Shown piece by piece: positions 1 to 13,090 of a stretch of DNA of 64,000 nt; position 1 is the stretch's first letter, and each line of letters starts with the position of its first letter. The position numbers were made by a program, and so were the translations under genes. Under the pieces are notes generated by a model. That model was not told the origin of the DNA, ran no database searches, and saw only the letters and a program-made list of their open reading frames with translations. The stretch lies in the NCBI GenBank assembly GCA_028554755.1, contig JAPTOF010000016.1:3571001-3635000 (forward strand), read 5' to 3'. Source of the stretch: Cordia subcordata. Taxonomy: Eukaryota > Streptophyta > Magnoliopsida > Boraginales > Cordiaceae.

Positions 1-1409
1 TGACTCGGTTGACCACAATTTGAACACCTTCGTCTACCAACTTGGTCCGAGTGCTCCATCTCATTAGGGATGCGTCTACCCCCTGCGGGTTCTCTACTTC
101 TGTGCTGCAATCTGGCTGGATTGGGTTGCAATTGCCAAGCAGGTGTATCTGGCCAATAATCAACATGTCCCAGAGGTTGAAATGGGTTGGCATACGTATT
201 TGTGTATGCTTTGACTTTATATTCAAGCGGGAACATGTTGACTAACGTTACATTCAAATAGCGTGCAACTGCCTGTGCATGTGAACATGGTAAATGGTAG
301 GCTGTCCACTTGCCGCAGGTACATGTCTTCTCATTAAATCTGACCACTTATATAGGACGTCTGTCAGTAAATGATTCCGGCAAGCGGTCGACCTGTGCTG
401 TACCAATTTCGTAGTGAAAATTAAACACGTTATGAAGGTGTGACTTTGCCTCCCACTTGTCAAACAATTCTCTGACTCTAACGGGGATGACAAATTCTTG
501 TCATGCCAAGTGCCTCGCATGTATAGACCGGTTGTAGAAATATTTAGCACAATTTGTGAAAGTGTGTGACACTAACGCTGTAGTAGGCAAATACCTCGCC
601 CCAACAAGGACACCATTGAAACACTCCATGTTGTTTATAGTCATCATACCCCACCTCGAACCTCCATTAGCACACAGCGTCCACATCTCCCGGTCTATGT
701 TGGTGAGATAGTCGTATGCCCATTTACCAGCCCCGCTTGGTGTTGAGTCATCTTCCAAAATTTTTCGCATCACTTCTACGTGTTTGCGAACTTGATTTTT
801 CTTACTAGCTCTCCAACATAAGTCCTTTATATACTGGTTGTGAAACTGTTTCATGACATTACTTTTGAGGTGCCTCAAGCATATCCGATGCTTCACCCGT
901 AATTGCCCATCAACTGAGATACGATTCATGGTAGAAAAAATTCCTGTATGTCTATCAGACACTATACAAATCTCATCCATGTAATGCAGAAAATGCCGAC
1001 GTACCAGTTGAAGGAACCATGACTAGCTTTCTGTTGTCTCTTCATTGACAACTGCAAACGCCAAAGGTAAAATCTGACTGTTCGCATCAGCTGTCAATGC
1101 TATTAGAAGATGGCTCTTATATTGTCCGCGCAGGTGAGTACCGTCGAGAGAAAGCACTGGACGACAATACTTCCACGCTGCAATACATGGTGCAAACGCC
1201 CAAAACACATAATCAAAAAATTTGGTTCCTTGCGTCGATCCTTGGAAGAACTTGTATGTTACAACTATCCCTGGATTAGTTGCCTTGATAGCTCTAAAAA
1301 ATCGAGGAAGCAATTGGTTCGACTCGTCCCAATCGCCGTACACCATTTCAATGGCCTTATTTCGGCCACGCTATGCCTTTCCATATGAAATGTTCACGTG
1401 AAAGGTGTC
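1..1409 (-). pseudogene. MULE transposase, catalytic and C-terminal part (broken)
   Basis: Mutator-like (MURA-type) transposase, the enzyme that cuts and moves MULE DNA transposons. Reading leftward from 1409 it gives the approach to the catalytic core (GDWDESNQLLPRFF, about 1342-1300). The MULE DDE core follows: first Asp in SLDGTHLRGQYK, second Asp in VSDRHTGI, third acidic residue in the MECFNGVL region near 630. A SWIM zinc finger (CTCGKWTAYHLPCSH, about 325-281) and the start of a CCHC zinc knuckle (CSNCGQPSH, about 30-1) come last. The knuckle continues past the window edge. In-frame stops near 1377, 1022 and 505 make it non-functional. The N-terminal part lies at 3476-4554, separated by a solo LTR. 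Domain order is seen directly; the function is established for the family. Confidence 0.88.
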
Positions 1410-3475
1410 TGATGTGTTTGTTTTGTGTGTTTATCTATTGCATGTATATACTTGTTTTGAGGTGTTTTGAGCTTCATTTAATGTATTAGTATAGCATTTA
1501 GGTCATAATTGTGCATATTAAGGTTTAAATGTTCATAGTTGAAGTAAAGACTTAAATGTTACACTAATGTGCGTTTATTGCTTGTTTTAGGTGTGATTTG
1601 GAGAGATAATTGGAGCTTAATTGAGGGTGCTTAAAGTGTGGAGCAAATCCAAGGGTGTTTTGGACGCAAAGGAATGAAGAAAAGTGCTTTTGGAAGTGGT
1701 CGGACGAAAGAAGGAGCGACCGAGGCGAAACCGAGCGCAACGTGAGCCAACCTAAAAGATGGCTTGAGAGATCCCCCACGACGATACGAAGCCATAGAAA
1801 AAAACGGTGCGCGAATCGGAACTAAAACGAGCAAGATATGACCATTTTACTATCAAGACTGGTTTGCCTCTGTCTAGGCCGGACGACCAAGCCGGTCGAC
1901 CTATGCCGGATCAGAACCTGGGCCAATTTTGGCCGGACAACTTAGGCCCAAAGCCGGTCGATCGGCTGGGCCCCCGGCTGGACGCGTTAACAGCTCCATT
2001 TAAGCCACTTTTCAGCCCTTTTTGATAGAGAACAACACCCAAATCAAACACCCATTTTCCAAAACCCAAAATCCACCAAAAAATCACCTCACACACTCAC
2101 TTCTAAACACATTTAACACTTGGAATCAAGGATCTAAGAGGATCAAACACTAGGATTTGGGGCATAGCTCATGGTTTGTAAAGCTTGGCTATGGATAGAA
2201 GGGTATCTCTCTTTTATCCTAAGTCTAATTATGTTTAATTAGAGCTATGTAGGTGATTATATCTTGTATTTATGGATTGATTACTACTTTATATTAATGG
2301 AAACTTGATGGATTTATGTATATATGCCTTATGCTTATGGATTCAAAGGCTATTTTACATACATGTCTATGTGTTTGTTGAAATGCCTCAATGATGTAGC
2401 ATATATATATTGAAGTCTATTGTGCTATTAACCATTTCTAAATCATTATGCTAGCATTTCTATGTGTTTGTGTGGTGACTACATGAAGTGGGTATGACTA
2501 TATACATGTCTATGTGTGTGTTAGCATTCTTAATAGCGTAACTAGCTTCTATTGCATGCATGTCGGGTGCTATTACTTAAATTGGTGTAATCTAAACATG
2601 TCTATGTGTTTAGTAGTAGAATATACCGGTGTATTCTCAAATTCCATGCCTTAGATGTGTTTGCCATGCGCTTTAATGTCAATTTACGCTAATTGTGATG
2701 CGATCGATGGTGCACAACTAGTATCTAGCCTAGGTCGAGTCCCCTTTGGCTTTAAATCCAGCCAATAGGAGTCTGAATAGGTTTAGTTGACCTTAGTTCA
2801 CTTAGAAAGGCTAGTTAGTCCACCCTAACACCCTAGGTTCATAAGGACCACGCCGTAGCTCTAAGTGAGGTGAAGCTTAGGGACGGACTCGCACCGAGTC
2901 CTAGGGCCAGATTGGGGAACTAATTAGAAGACTAAGTGCTAAGGTTAGATCGATCTACACTCACCTAGAATCTTATTGGCTAGCCTTAATTCCTCAGTCA
3001 TAAAGACCACGCCATACTACTAGGCATCGCCACCTAGGGACGGACCTGCACTGAGGCTTAGAGTACCAATTAGGAGGCTAATTATAGGTCTAGATTAGAG
3101 CACTTAGTATAATCCATCAAGTAACCCTAGAAAGACGTAGTAATCACCATAAACAAGATGTAATCACCTTAGTCTTCCATTTCCAACGTTTGAATCCCCT
3201 TAGATCGCTTGATTCCCCCATCACACACATACGCGCTACCTTTTTATTTCCTTGTTCTTAGATTAGGTTTACTTTTCCCGAGCTCCCCTCAAACCAAAAA
3301 CACCAAAAACATTATAGTTAGGGCCCCAACAAGTAGCTCTTTAGGACGCACTTAGCTTAGAACACCATACACATTAGGCCTCCCCGTGGATTCGACCCCG
3401 CACTCGCACACAACGTACTACACATGACCCGTGCACTTGCGGGCTATTTAGGCTTGTGCTCAATTAACGATACCA
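1410..3475 (+). mobile_element. Solo LTR (Ty3/Gypsy Tat/Athila-like), inserted in the MULE
   Basis: A 2066 bp block starting TGATGTG and ending GATACCA, flanked by the 5 bp direct repeat GTGTC at 1405-1409 and 3476-3480. It lies within the transposase reading frame of the MULE. Deleting the block and one GTGTC restores an open frame reading ...YIIDTFHVNISY... across the junction, so both borders are exact. No gag-pol or second LTR is present, so this is a solo LTR left by recombination. The end region with 'gattcgacccc' and 'cgtgcacttgcggg' resembles LTR 3' ends of plant Tat/Athila elements; that family call is from memory and tentative. Inside are a degenerate internal duplication (about 2845-2935 and 3000-3090) and a G+C-rich palindromic block at 1875-1990. 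Confidence 0.85.
1875..1990 (+). repeat. G+C-rich CpG palindrome block inside the first solo LTR
   Basis: About 115 bp, very G+C-rich compared with its surroundings, built from repeated GCCGG, CCGGAC and GGTCGA(C/T)C words. The segment at 1878-1901 matches 11619-11642 in the second, unrelated solo LTR at 22 of 24 positions. The copy at 1951-1965 reads AGCCGGTCGATCGGCT, a near-perfect palindrome. Its role is unknown; an LTR enhancer or a methylation-dense segment are possible inferences. Confidence 0.7.
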
Positions 3476-4554
3476 GTGTCTATAATGTATGTGCGTACAA
3501 AACCCACATCGAAATCAGGCTTGTGTTTTACGAAGTGCATAACCGTATAACCGACCAGTGTAGCGGTAACATTTTTATGGTCGGCCCTTCGCTTATCACC
3601 GAAGCAATTATGCACGCCCTAATATTTTGTTATTTCAAACTGGCTATGCGTGGATTTCCGAATTTCCCACAATTTCCACCTACATGAATTTCTAAGGTTG
3701 GAAGCATTCACGCAACAAACAACCCATAAATCTGGTTTAGACCTCTTGACTTTGTATTCACGTTGTACCTTTATCGAGTACATCTAAACCGTCCGAATCA
3801 CCTCCTTCTTTGACGGGAAAATCATTCCTTTGGCCAATTCCTTCTCATCCCAAAATATTTGCGTTAATGGTATGAAGTTGAGCAGTTTCATGTACATCGT
3901 GCATCGGTACGGCACACGAAGGTCCCCCCGCACCAGCTGACGGCCCCTCACATTCCGCATTAACGTTCGTAGTGTTTTCATTACCATTGAAGATGTCATC
4001 ATCGTCGTACCAGGCATCGTTCTCGTTTAGGGCCATGTCCTCATCTTCTTCGTCAGGTTCAGACGGAAATGTGTCCATGTTCAAGTCCACCCTCACATTC
4101 TGAGATGGCCCGCTATGTCACTCCCAGCAACGTAATGTGATGGTTCGGCATTCAAGTCGGGAACAGTGCAACCACACTGGAAATCACTGCTTCGTTGCGG
4201 AATGTACACGTCGTCAGCCTTTACTTCCACAATAACATGAGCATTATTCATGTTATTATCATTACACGCTATTCGAAACACGTCCGTCAAATCATCATCG
4301 TTGCTGATTGCCGCCTCGCTAAAATATGGATACAGTAACTGTACGACCCCCGATTGGAAATGATGTAATAGCTCCACCCTGTCGATGTCATAACGCAAAT
4401 TAAGCTTCTCATAGACATTATAAACAAATTCATTGTACGATATTTCATGTGTTATTTTGACCTTGCGAACAGGCTTCATAGTTTTATATTCGATACCGTA
4501 CGGGCCATTAATTTTTTCTTCGCCATAATATAAAAGAACAGAGAATGTATTCAT
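3476..4554 (-). pseudogene. MULE transposase, N-terminal part (broken)
   Basis: N-terminal portion of the same MURA-like transposase, read leftward from ATG at 4554. The first 153 codons (to 4093) form the PB1-like N-terminal domain typical of plant MULE proteins, with tyrosine-rich strands and FNVYEKL-type segments. An acidic linker rich in D and E follows (about 4080-3920). Next comes the MuDR DNA-binding region: KVQREYKV and RSKPDLWVVCCVN, then a WKL/ITKY/HNC zinc-coordinating pattern, about 3830-3590. Frameshifts near 4095 and 3850 and stops near 3760 and 3620 break it. Past 3480 the frame is interrupted by the solo LTR and resumes at 1409. Start choice: first ATG before the conserved N-terminal domain. 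Confidence 0.82.
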
Positions 4555-4619
4555 ATTTTCTTACTGACTAAAATACTAAATGAATAGTATACAAGTTTGT
4601 ATGTGTGGAAGATAATTGG

Positions 4620-5039
4620 AAAGATTTTGGGCGATTTGAAAATTAAGGATACGAGGCGGATTATATATGGGTTATAAGAAATTTGGATCTTTGGTGTTGG
4701 GTCTTTCGAGAATGAAAGAGCGGGGATTAAATAGGAGTTGAAGCCATAAATATTCGATAAGTGACTTATCGGTCAAGGAGAATAATGCACAAATGAACCG
4801 TAAGTCACTTACCGTTCAAAGGGGAATAACGGCAAGTAACTTACCGTTCTCTTGACAGCGTGGCAGACAGTAAGTCGCTTACCATTTTCTCGAGAGATGC
4901 TCTGATACGTGAGAGAACGGTAAGTCACCTACCGAAACGGTAAGTGACTTACCAAAATGGGTATTTTTGAAATGCTTTTCAAAACAAGGGTATTTTTGCG
5001 AAATTTTTTAAAAGGTAGGGTAAAAATAAAAAATTTCCC
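4620..5039. mobile_element. Right terminal region of the MULE with subterminal palindrome array
   Basis: Non-coding end of the MULE upstream of its transposase ATG. It holds six copies of a 17 bp palindrome-like unit, CGGTAAGTNACTTACCG or close variants, at about 4755-4771, 4799-4815, 4829-4846, 4869-4885, 4917-4933 and 4936-4952. The sequence then runs through 'gggtattttt' repeats to a probable terminus '...aaaatttccc' at 5039. Read on the minus strand this begins GGGAAATTTTTTATTTTTACCC-like sequence, as many MULE terminal repeats do. The other end lies outside the window, so the terminal inverted repeat and 9 bp target site cannot be checked. Confidence 0.6.
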
Positions 5040-5144
5040 TTTTTTCATCTTGTTCAATGAATTTCCTTTTTCTTACTTTTTTTCCACTTTCTTGCTCTGT
5101 GTGTGTCCTGATTCTAATGAATAACTTTCCAGGAGATTTTTCTT

Positions 5145-5376
5145 GGGCTCAATAGTTTGATCGACTTTTTTAAAAACAGTTTTTAACAACTTTTAAAAAA
5201 ATATTTTTTTCTCAAAAGTTAAAAATTTTGATTTTTGAAAAAAAGTGTGTTTGATTTTTTTTAGAGTTTTATTTTTTTTGGATGTCAAATTAAATAGTTA
5301 TTATTAAAAATATACTTATTTTTTCAAGAAAAAGTATTTTATTTTTTTAAAAGAAAAAAACCAATCCAAACAGGCC
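5145..5376. mobile_element. Tourist-like MITE, degenerate copy
   Basis: AT-rich foldback-like block of T and A runs with a right end CCAATCCAAACAGGCC and a weakly matching left end GGGCTC...TTTGATCGAC. Same family as the well-bounded copies at 33475-33705 and 62055-62194. The left border is uncertain. Confidence 0.5.
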
Positions 5377-6887
<1,511 letters not shown>

Positions 6888-7837
6888 TTAAGTAGTATAT
6901 TATTTTGGAAACTTGTGTATTATAAATAGGGACTAATATATTGTATTATGTGGTAGATAGAGACCAAAGTGAAGAGCCTTGTAATATTCGCATATGAATA
7001 GTAAAATTGTTCTCTGCTCCTGTGGACGTAGGCTTTAAGGTCGAACCACGTAATCCTTTCGTGTCATTTTATTCTTGTGTTCTTTGTTTGTGCATTGTTT
7101 TTCTTAACAAACTGGTATTTAGAGCTTAGGTTTTTTCTATTGCTTGAGGGAAAAGGAAACATAAAAAACTCACTGTGAAACCAATATTGCTCAAACCAAA
7201 TAGTGCCTAACCAACAAAGGTATCTGCTCCCGAGGAGTGCTCCGGTGCTATTTGCGTTGAGCGTTAATGGTTGGAGTGGAAGCTTACATCGGCGGGTTGT
7301 GGTTTGTGTTTGGGTTTGAAGAACGGATGAAGAAGATAGAGTTCACATGTTCTTGGATTTGGGTCTACAGTTTGGAGTTGTTTTCTTTTTTTTTTTTAAT
7401 TTTGTTGGGCTTGGGTTGAGTCCAAAATAAAAAGAAAAAGGTTTTGTAAAGCTTGGTCTTTGAAAAAAGGGAATTTCTATTTTTTGGACTTGGGACTTGA
7501 GTCCAGGAACAAAGAAGGGAGAAAAAGGGAATAGCCAGCTTGACCACTTTGACCAGGTTGACTTTATTGACCAGGGGGTTGACTGTTGACCGTTGACCGA
7601 AGGTTGACCAAATTTGACTAGAGCCTTATCCCACGTTTTCCAACGTGATGAGTCCATTTTTAGGCTCTGTTTTTTCATATTTTGCTCCAAAGTGTATGTT
7701 TAAGGACGGTGCTGACTTTGACCGGTGTTGACCAAAGTTGACCGGGGGTTCTAAAGATTTTTCGACGTGTTGAATCCGTTTTTGTAGTCCGTTGAGCCAA
7801 ATTTTATTTTGAAATGTGAGTTTTTGAGCAAATAAAG

Positions 7838-8696
7838 ATGTCTTCCACAAGTAGAAAGTTTGAAATCAAGAAGTTTGACGGGAGAGTGAGTTTCAGTGTA
7901 TGAAGGATCAGATTCAAGGCATTTATGACAATGCAAGGACTTTGGCAAATCATTGAAAACAAGAATCCCGGAGAAGACAGAACCAGCAGCAAAACAAGAA
8001 CTTGAAGCGAAAACCTTAAGTACAATGCACATGTCTGTGATGCATAAAGTATTGCTAAAGATTACTGAGAAGACGACAATAGTTGAGGTTTGAAATACTT
8101 TGGTAGAATTGTATACATCAAAATCTCTCACGAATCGCCTTTACTTGAAGAAGCAATTACATTATCTTAGGATGAAAGAAGGTACGCCACTAAAACAACA
8201 CCTTGATGAGTTTATCTCTTGTGTTATTGCTTTAAAGGACGTGGGTGTTAAATTGATGACGAAGATCAACCTATTATTCTGTTATGCTCTTTACCGCCTT
8301 CATATATGAACTTATGGGCGCTATGTTGTACGAGAGGGATAAAATTAGTTTTGGGGATATGATTGCTTCATTGAAATCAAAGGATCTTCAAACACATATC
8401 TCGGGACATAGGGAGGAAGTTCACGGGGAAGGTTTAGTGAGTAAAGGGAGATCAGAGAATAAAGGGGGATCTTCGAGTAGAAAGAAAAGTAAGTTGAGAT
8501 CAAAATTAAGAGCGAGAAAACTATGTTGTTTCGAGTGTAGTGAGAAGGGTTACATTAAGAAAGAATGTTCAAAATTGAAAACGGGAAAGAAAAATGTGGA
8601 GAATTCAGTGAATGTGGTGGAAAGTGCTGATATTCATAGGAAGGGTTCTAATAGTATTTGGGGATGTTTTGTCTATGATTGTGTCACAATGGCATA
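7838..8696 (+). pseudogene. Copia gag (broken)
   Basis: Capsid-like region of the Copia element. It starts at ATG 7838 with MSSTSRKFEIKKFDG, the usual opening of plant Copia Gag proteins. Stops and frameshifts interrupt it before 8284. A 137-codon open segment at 8284-8697 carries the nucleocapsid zinc knuckle CFECSEKGYIKKEC. The histidine of CX2CX4HX4C is replaced by tyrosine, so the knuckle is damaged. The basic stretch before it (SSRKKSKLRSKLRARK) is typical RNA-binding sequence. Confidence 0.75.
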
Positions 8697-8800
8697 ATCA
8701 ATGGATTATTGATACTGGTGTGACGTTCTATATGTGTCCTAGGCGCGATTGGTTCTCTTCTTACACTAAAAGAAAGGGAAAGTCTTTCTAGGTAATGACC
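8697..8800 (+). pseudogene. Copia protease remnant
   Basis: A short piece matching the aspartic protease active-site region: QWIIDTGVTFYMCPRRDWF, where DTG is the catalytic triplet. The rest of the protease is out of frame. Confidence 0.6.
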
Positions 8801-9084
8801 TTACGTTGGAGGTGAAGGGAATTGGCATCGTAAATATCAAGATGTTTGATGGTATTACACAGATCTCTTAAATATTGACATGTACCAGAACTGAAGAAAA
8901 ACTTGATTTCTCTGGGCGTTTAGATTCTCATGAGTATAAATTTCAGAGTGAGAATAGTGTCATAAAGGTAATGAGAGGTTCTATTGTGTTCTTGAAAGGG
9001 AACTTGACTGGCAGCCTGTATGTTTTTTAAGGTAGTATGGTTACAAGTGTTGTAACTGTAGCATTCGAGGAGAGTGATAATGAC

Positions 9085-9900
9085 ACCACGCAGTTATGGC
9101 ACAAGAGATTGGGTTATATAAGCGAGGACTGATCGAATTGAGCACGAGGGATTTGCTTTGTGGACAAGGAACATGAAAGCTTGAATTCTGCGAGTATTGT
9201 GTCATTGAAAAGCAAACTAGGGTGAAGTTCAACAAGGGGCAGGAGAATACCAAAGGTACACTTAATTACATTCATTTTAATCTTTGGGGTCTTAACGAAG
9301 TTCTTTCCAAGAAGGGCGCCAGGTACTACATCATTTTCATTAATGCATACTTTCGAATGGTATGGGTGTATTTCTTGAAAACTAAAGATGAGATATTTCC
9401 AATATTTATCAAGTGGAAGACATTGATCAAGAAGCAAATTGATAAACAAATCAAGTGTCTTAGGACTAACAATGGGTTAGATGCTATAATAAAGAGTTTG
9501 ATGAGTTCTGCAGGAAACATGACATTGTGAGACACCACACATGTATACAGACACCACAACAGAATAGAGTTACAGAATGCATAAGTAGAACTCTATTGGA
9601 GAGAGCTCCTTGTATGCTTTTCCATTCTGGCTTGAGTCAAGACTTTTAGGCTGAAGCCGTTAACATGGTATGTTACTTGGTGCATTAGTCTCCATCCTGC
9701 AGCTATTAGATTGAAGACTTCTTTTGAGTTATGGTCTGGTAAGCATGCTGATTACTCTCAATTAAGGGTATTCAGTTGTCCTGCAAACACTCACATGAAG
9801 GATGACAAGTTGGAGCCGAGGGCAAAGAAATGCATAATCTTAGGTTACGCATCCTAAAAGAAAGGTTACAAGTTGTGGTGCACAAATCCAAAGTCTCTAG
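9085..9900 (+). pseudogene. Copia integrase remnant
   Basis: Begins LWHKRLGYIS, the GAG-pre-integrase HHCC region, with a later CEYC pair. The catalytic core follows over about 9222-9530, with INAYFRMVWVYFLKTKDE matching the usual 'DDYSRKTWVYFLK' motif; the first catalytic Asp appears changed to Ala (INAYF). A piece at 9640-9900 with the SPEEKW/KLWCTN-type integrase C-terminus follows. Several stops and frameshifts are present. Confidence 0.7.
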
Positions 9901-10239
9901 GTTTTCGTATCAGTAGGGATGTCAAACTTAACGAGTCTGCTTTATTAGACCAGAAAAAAGAGAAAACGGTAGCTAGTTTAGACCATGGTGTTAAAGAGAA
10001 GGTAGAGGTATTTGTTGATGTTTCAAATACTCCATCTAGCAATAGTAGCAGTCTGATTCAGCCGACTCAGCTGACTAAGGTGCATGATCAAAATGTGCCT
10101 AAACAACAGAAGTGCAACATTGCTATTGGGTGGGAAAGAAAACAGACTAGAGAGCCTCAAAGGTATGGATACGCTAATCTTGTTGCTTATGCTTTAACTG
10201 TTGCTAAAACCATTGAAGGACATTAGCTGAATTTGTACA

Positions 10240-10999
10240 AGGAGGCTAAATTTGGGAAAGATTCTACTCAGTGGGTAGGCGCCATAAGCGAGGAGAGTGA
10301 GTCTCTTCAGAAGAATCAGACATGAAAACTTGTTGAATTGCTTAAGGGACAGTGAGTTGTTGGTTGCAAATGGAAAAAGGAAGGTACTCCAGGGGTTGAA
10401 GGTTCTCGATATGAGGCTCGGTTAGTGGCAAAAAGGCTATACACAAAGAAAGGGTGTTGATTTCAATGAAGCATTTTATCTGGTTTTGAAGCATAGTTCT
10501 ATTAGAGTTTTACTTGCCTTGGTGGCTTTTCATGACTTAGAGCTTGGGTAACTAGATATGAAGACAATGTTTTTGCATGATGATCTTCAGGAGCAAATTT
10601 ACTAAAGTCAACCAGAGGGATATGTAGTTCCTGGTAAGAAGAACTATGTTTGCAAACTAAAAAAGTCCTAATATAGGTTGAAGCAGTCGTCTCGGCGGTG
10701 GTACAAAAGATCTAGGTGTTGGATACACAAGGAGTGCCTATGATAGTTGTGTGTATCTCAAGAAGCTTCTAGATGGTTCATATGTGTACTTGCTATTATA
10801 TGTCGATGATATGCTTATTTGCTGCTACAAGCATGTCTACTATCAATGAATTAAAGAAACAGTTAGGTGATGAGTTTGAGATGAAGGATCTTGGAGTAGC
10901 AAAGAAGATTCTTGGCATAGAGATTTACAGGGATAGAAATGCTAGAAAGCTACTCTTGTTTTAGCAAAGTTATGTTGAGAAAGTGTTAGAGTGTTTTTT
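10240..10999 (+). pseudogene. Copia reverse transcriptase remnant
   Basis: Reverse transcriptase of the Copia element. Segments in order are GCKWKKEGTPGVEGSRYEARLVAK, LGxLDMKTMFLHDDL, PEGYVVPGKK, YRLKQSSRRWY and the catalytic-loop motif YVDDM near 10801. The usual 'D.KTAFL.G.L' motif is still readable. At least six stops break the frame. The protein is cut after SYVEKVLECF by the nested solo LTR and resumes at 12310. Confidence 0.8.
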
Positions 11000-11004
11000 A
11001 GGAT

Positions 11005-12309
11005 TGTTAGCTAAATATTCATTATTGATTTTGATGATGTAAATATATATGCATTATTTGACTAAATAGCTTCTTGTGAAAATGAGATAATATCTAGTTG
11101 AAGCTTTGAAAGATTGAAGAAAATGTGCAAAAAGCATTATTTGAAGAAAGGGAAGGTGAGAAGGCATAAGGAGGATAAGAGAAGTCATAAGTGGTACCGG
11201 ATAGTATTTTCCTTCTTGCTCTTTTTGTGAAATGCTTATATATTATGTGGACTTGGCTCAAACTCTCTTTTTCTTGTTCAAAGCAAAATTTTCAAGTCTT
11301 GCACATTTGTTATAACATTTGCACAAATGTATTTGAATGCACACATAGAGGTAAAATGAGTTTTTGGGGTATTTCAAATCACAACATATGTTTACAAATT
11401 ATTACAAAATGATTTGGAGTTGTGAAAATTACACTTAAAATGATTTTTGCAAAACTTTGGCTTTACTTCACATTCTGGAGTGGCCGGACCCTTCAGCCAG
11501 TCGACCGGCTGACCTTGATGGGTCGTCTGGCCAAAGCAGAAAGGTGAAGAAAAAGCCGGACCCCCTAGCCGGTCGACTGGCTAAGGCGTCCGGCCTAGTC
11601 AAAGAAGGAAAGGGGATAGCCGGACGATCCAGCCGGTCGACCAGCTGAAGGGGTGCTGTAATAAATGCACTAGCTGTTTATTACCGTTCTGGCTGAGATC
11701 TTCATTTCTTCTTCACCTACCAAATCCTTAACCCCCAAAATCTCTTTAAAATACTCATTCAAGTCAATCAATTGAAGTGGCTAAATTGTTTATCATCATA
11801 CAATACATCTTTGAGCCATTCTTGCAATATTTTTGAGCTTTGAAGAGCTTATTCATCTTCTTCTTAAAGAAAATTTCAGATTCAATCTTTTCTTAATTCT
11901 TGAGTATATACACACTTTGAGAGCTATAAACTTTGTGAGATTTATTCTTTAAAGCTTGTAAAGTGTGGTGAAATCCTAAAGAGTGAATCTCTTGGGTTCT
12001 TTGAAGTTGGGCTTCAAAGAGATTGTAAGAACTTAGTTTGTACTTCACCAAGATTTGAAGAAGCATCTTAGTGGAGATTTTTGAAGTCCTAAGGGGAGCA
12101 TCCTTGGGCGATGGACGTAAGCTTGGCCGAACCACCTTAAATCGTTTGTTTCTCCTCTCTTTATACTTCCATTTTTATGCTTGCTTATTTTGCTTACATT
12201 GTGTTTGATATATTGATTGTTACAAGTTGTAAAGTTTTTGAGAATTTTTTAAAAACGAAAATTAGTATTTATATCTTAATTCCCCCCTCTTAAGATATTT
12301 ACACCCACA
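11005..12309 (+). mobile_element. Solo LTR nested inside the Copia element
   Basis: A 1305 bp block starting TGTTAGCTAAAT and ending TTTACACCCACA, flanked by the 5 bp repeat AGGAT at 11000-11004 and 12310-12314. It separates the reverse transcriptase from the RNase H part of the host element, whose homology continues on both sides. There is no internal coding region, so it is a solo LTR. The 3' portion 'ttcccccctcttaagatattt' resembles LTRs of plant Copia elements of the SIRE/Tork type, a tentative assignment. A G+C-rich palindromic block lies at 11478-11650. Confidence 0.87.
11478..11650 (+). repeat. G+C-rich CpG palindrome block inside the second solo LTR
   Basis: Contains three spaced repeats of the pattern GCCGGAC...(A)GCC(G/A)GTCGAC(C/T)(G/A)GCT, at about 11479-11513, 11555-11582 and 11619-11647. 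The last shares 22 of 24 bases with 1878-1901 in the other solo LTR. G+C content is far above the flanks. Function is not known. Confidence 0.7.
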
Positions 12310-13090
12310 AGGATGTATAGAGCAAAGCTTGTGAGTGTGCTGCTTGCAGCTCATTTTGGGTTGTTTGCAAATTTGTCACCTAAAATCGAGGAGGAGGTAG
12401 AGTATATGTCTCGTGTTCCATACTCAAGTGCTGTTTGTAGCTTGATGTATGCTATGGTGTGCACTTGTCTTGACATTTCACGTGCAGTTAATATTGTGAG
12501 TAGATATATGGCATCGCGTGGAAAAGCACATTGGAAAGTGGTGAAATGGAAAATGAGATATTTGCATAGCACTGTAAATGTAGGTTTGTTGTTTAGTAAG
12601 TTGGTTGGAGATTGCACAAAGTTAGTGGGTTATTGTGATTCAAACTTTGCGGGTGATCTTGATAAAGGGATCTTTGACAGGTTACATGTTTACTTTCTCT
12701 GGGTGTACTATCAATTGGAAAGCGACATTACAGTTTATTGTGGTATTGTCGACTACAAAGGTGGAGTACATGGCGATTACAGAAGCTATGAAGAAGGTTA
12801 TATGGCTACAAGGCCTGGTTTGTGATCTTGGGCTGCAACAAGATCATAGTACAGTATTTTGTGATAGCTAGAGTGCAATTCATTTGATGAAGAATCGAAT
12901 GTATCATGAGAGGACTAAATACATTGATGTCAGATATCACTTTATCAGAGATGTTGTATTACAGGGGATTGTATCGGTGTAGAAGATTTATACCTATGAG
13001 AATCCAGCAAATGTGATGACCAAGGTGGTTCCAGTCAGTAAGTTCAAGTATTGCTTGGACTTGGTTGCCATTTGCAGTGCCGAGTATTAA
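12310..13090 (+). pseudogene. Copia RNase H remnant
   Basis: RNase H end of the Copia polyprotein, resuming after the nested LTR with RMYRAKLVSVLLAAHF. It continues through YSSAVCSLMYAMVCTCLDIS, YCDSNFAGDLDKG (RNase H acidic region), STTKVEYMAITEAMKKVIWL (usual 'STAEAEY'), and ERTKYIDVRYHFIRD near 12910. Two frames are needed and several stops occur. It ends about 70 bp before the 3' LTR. Confidence 0.8.
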
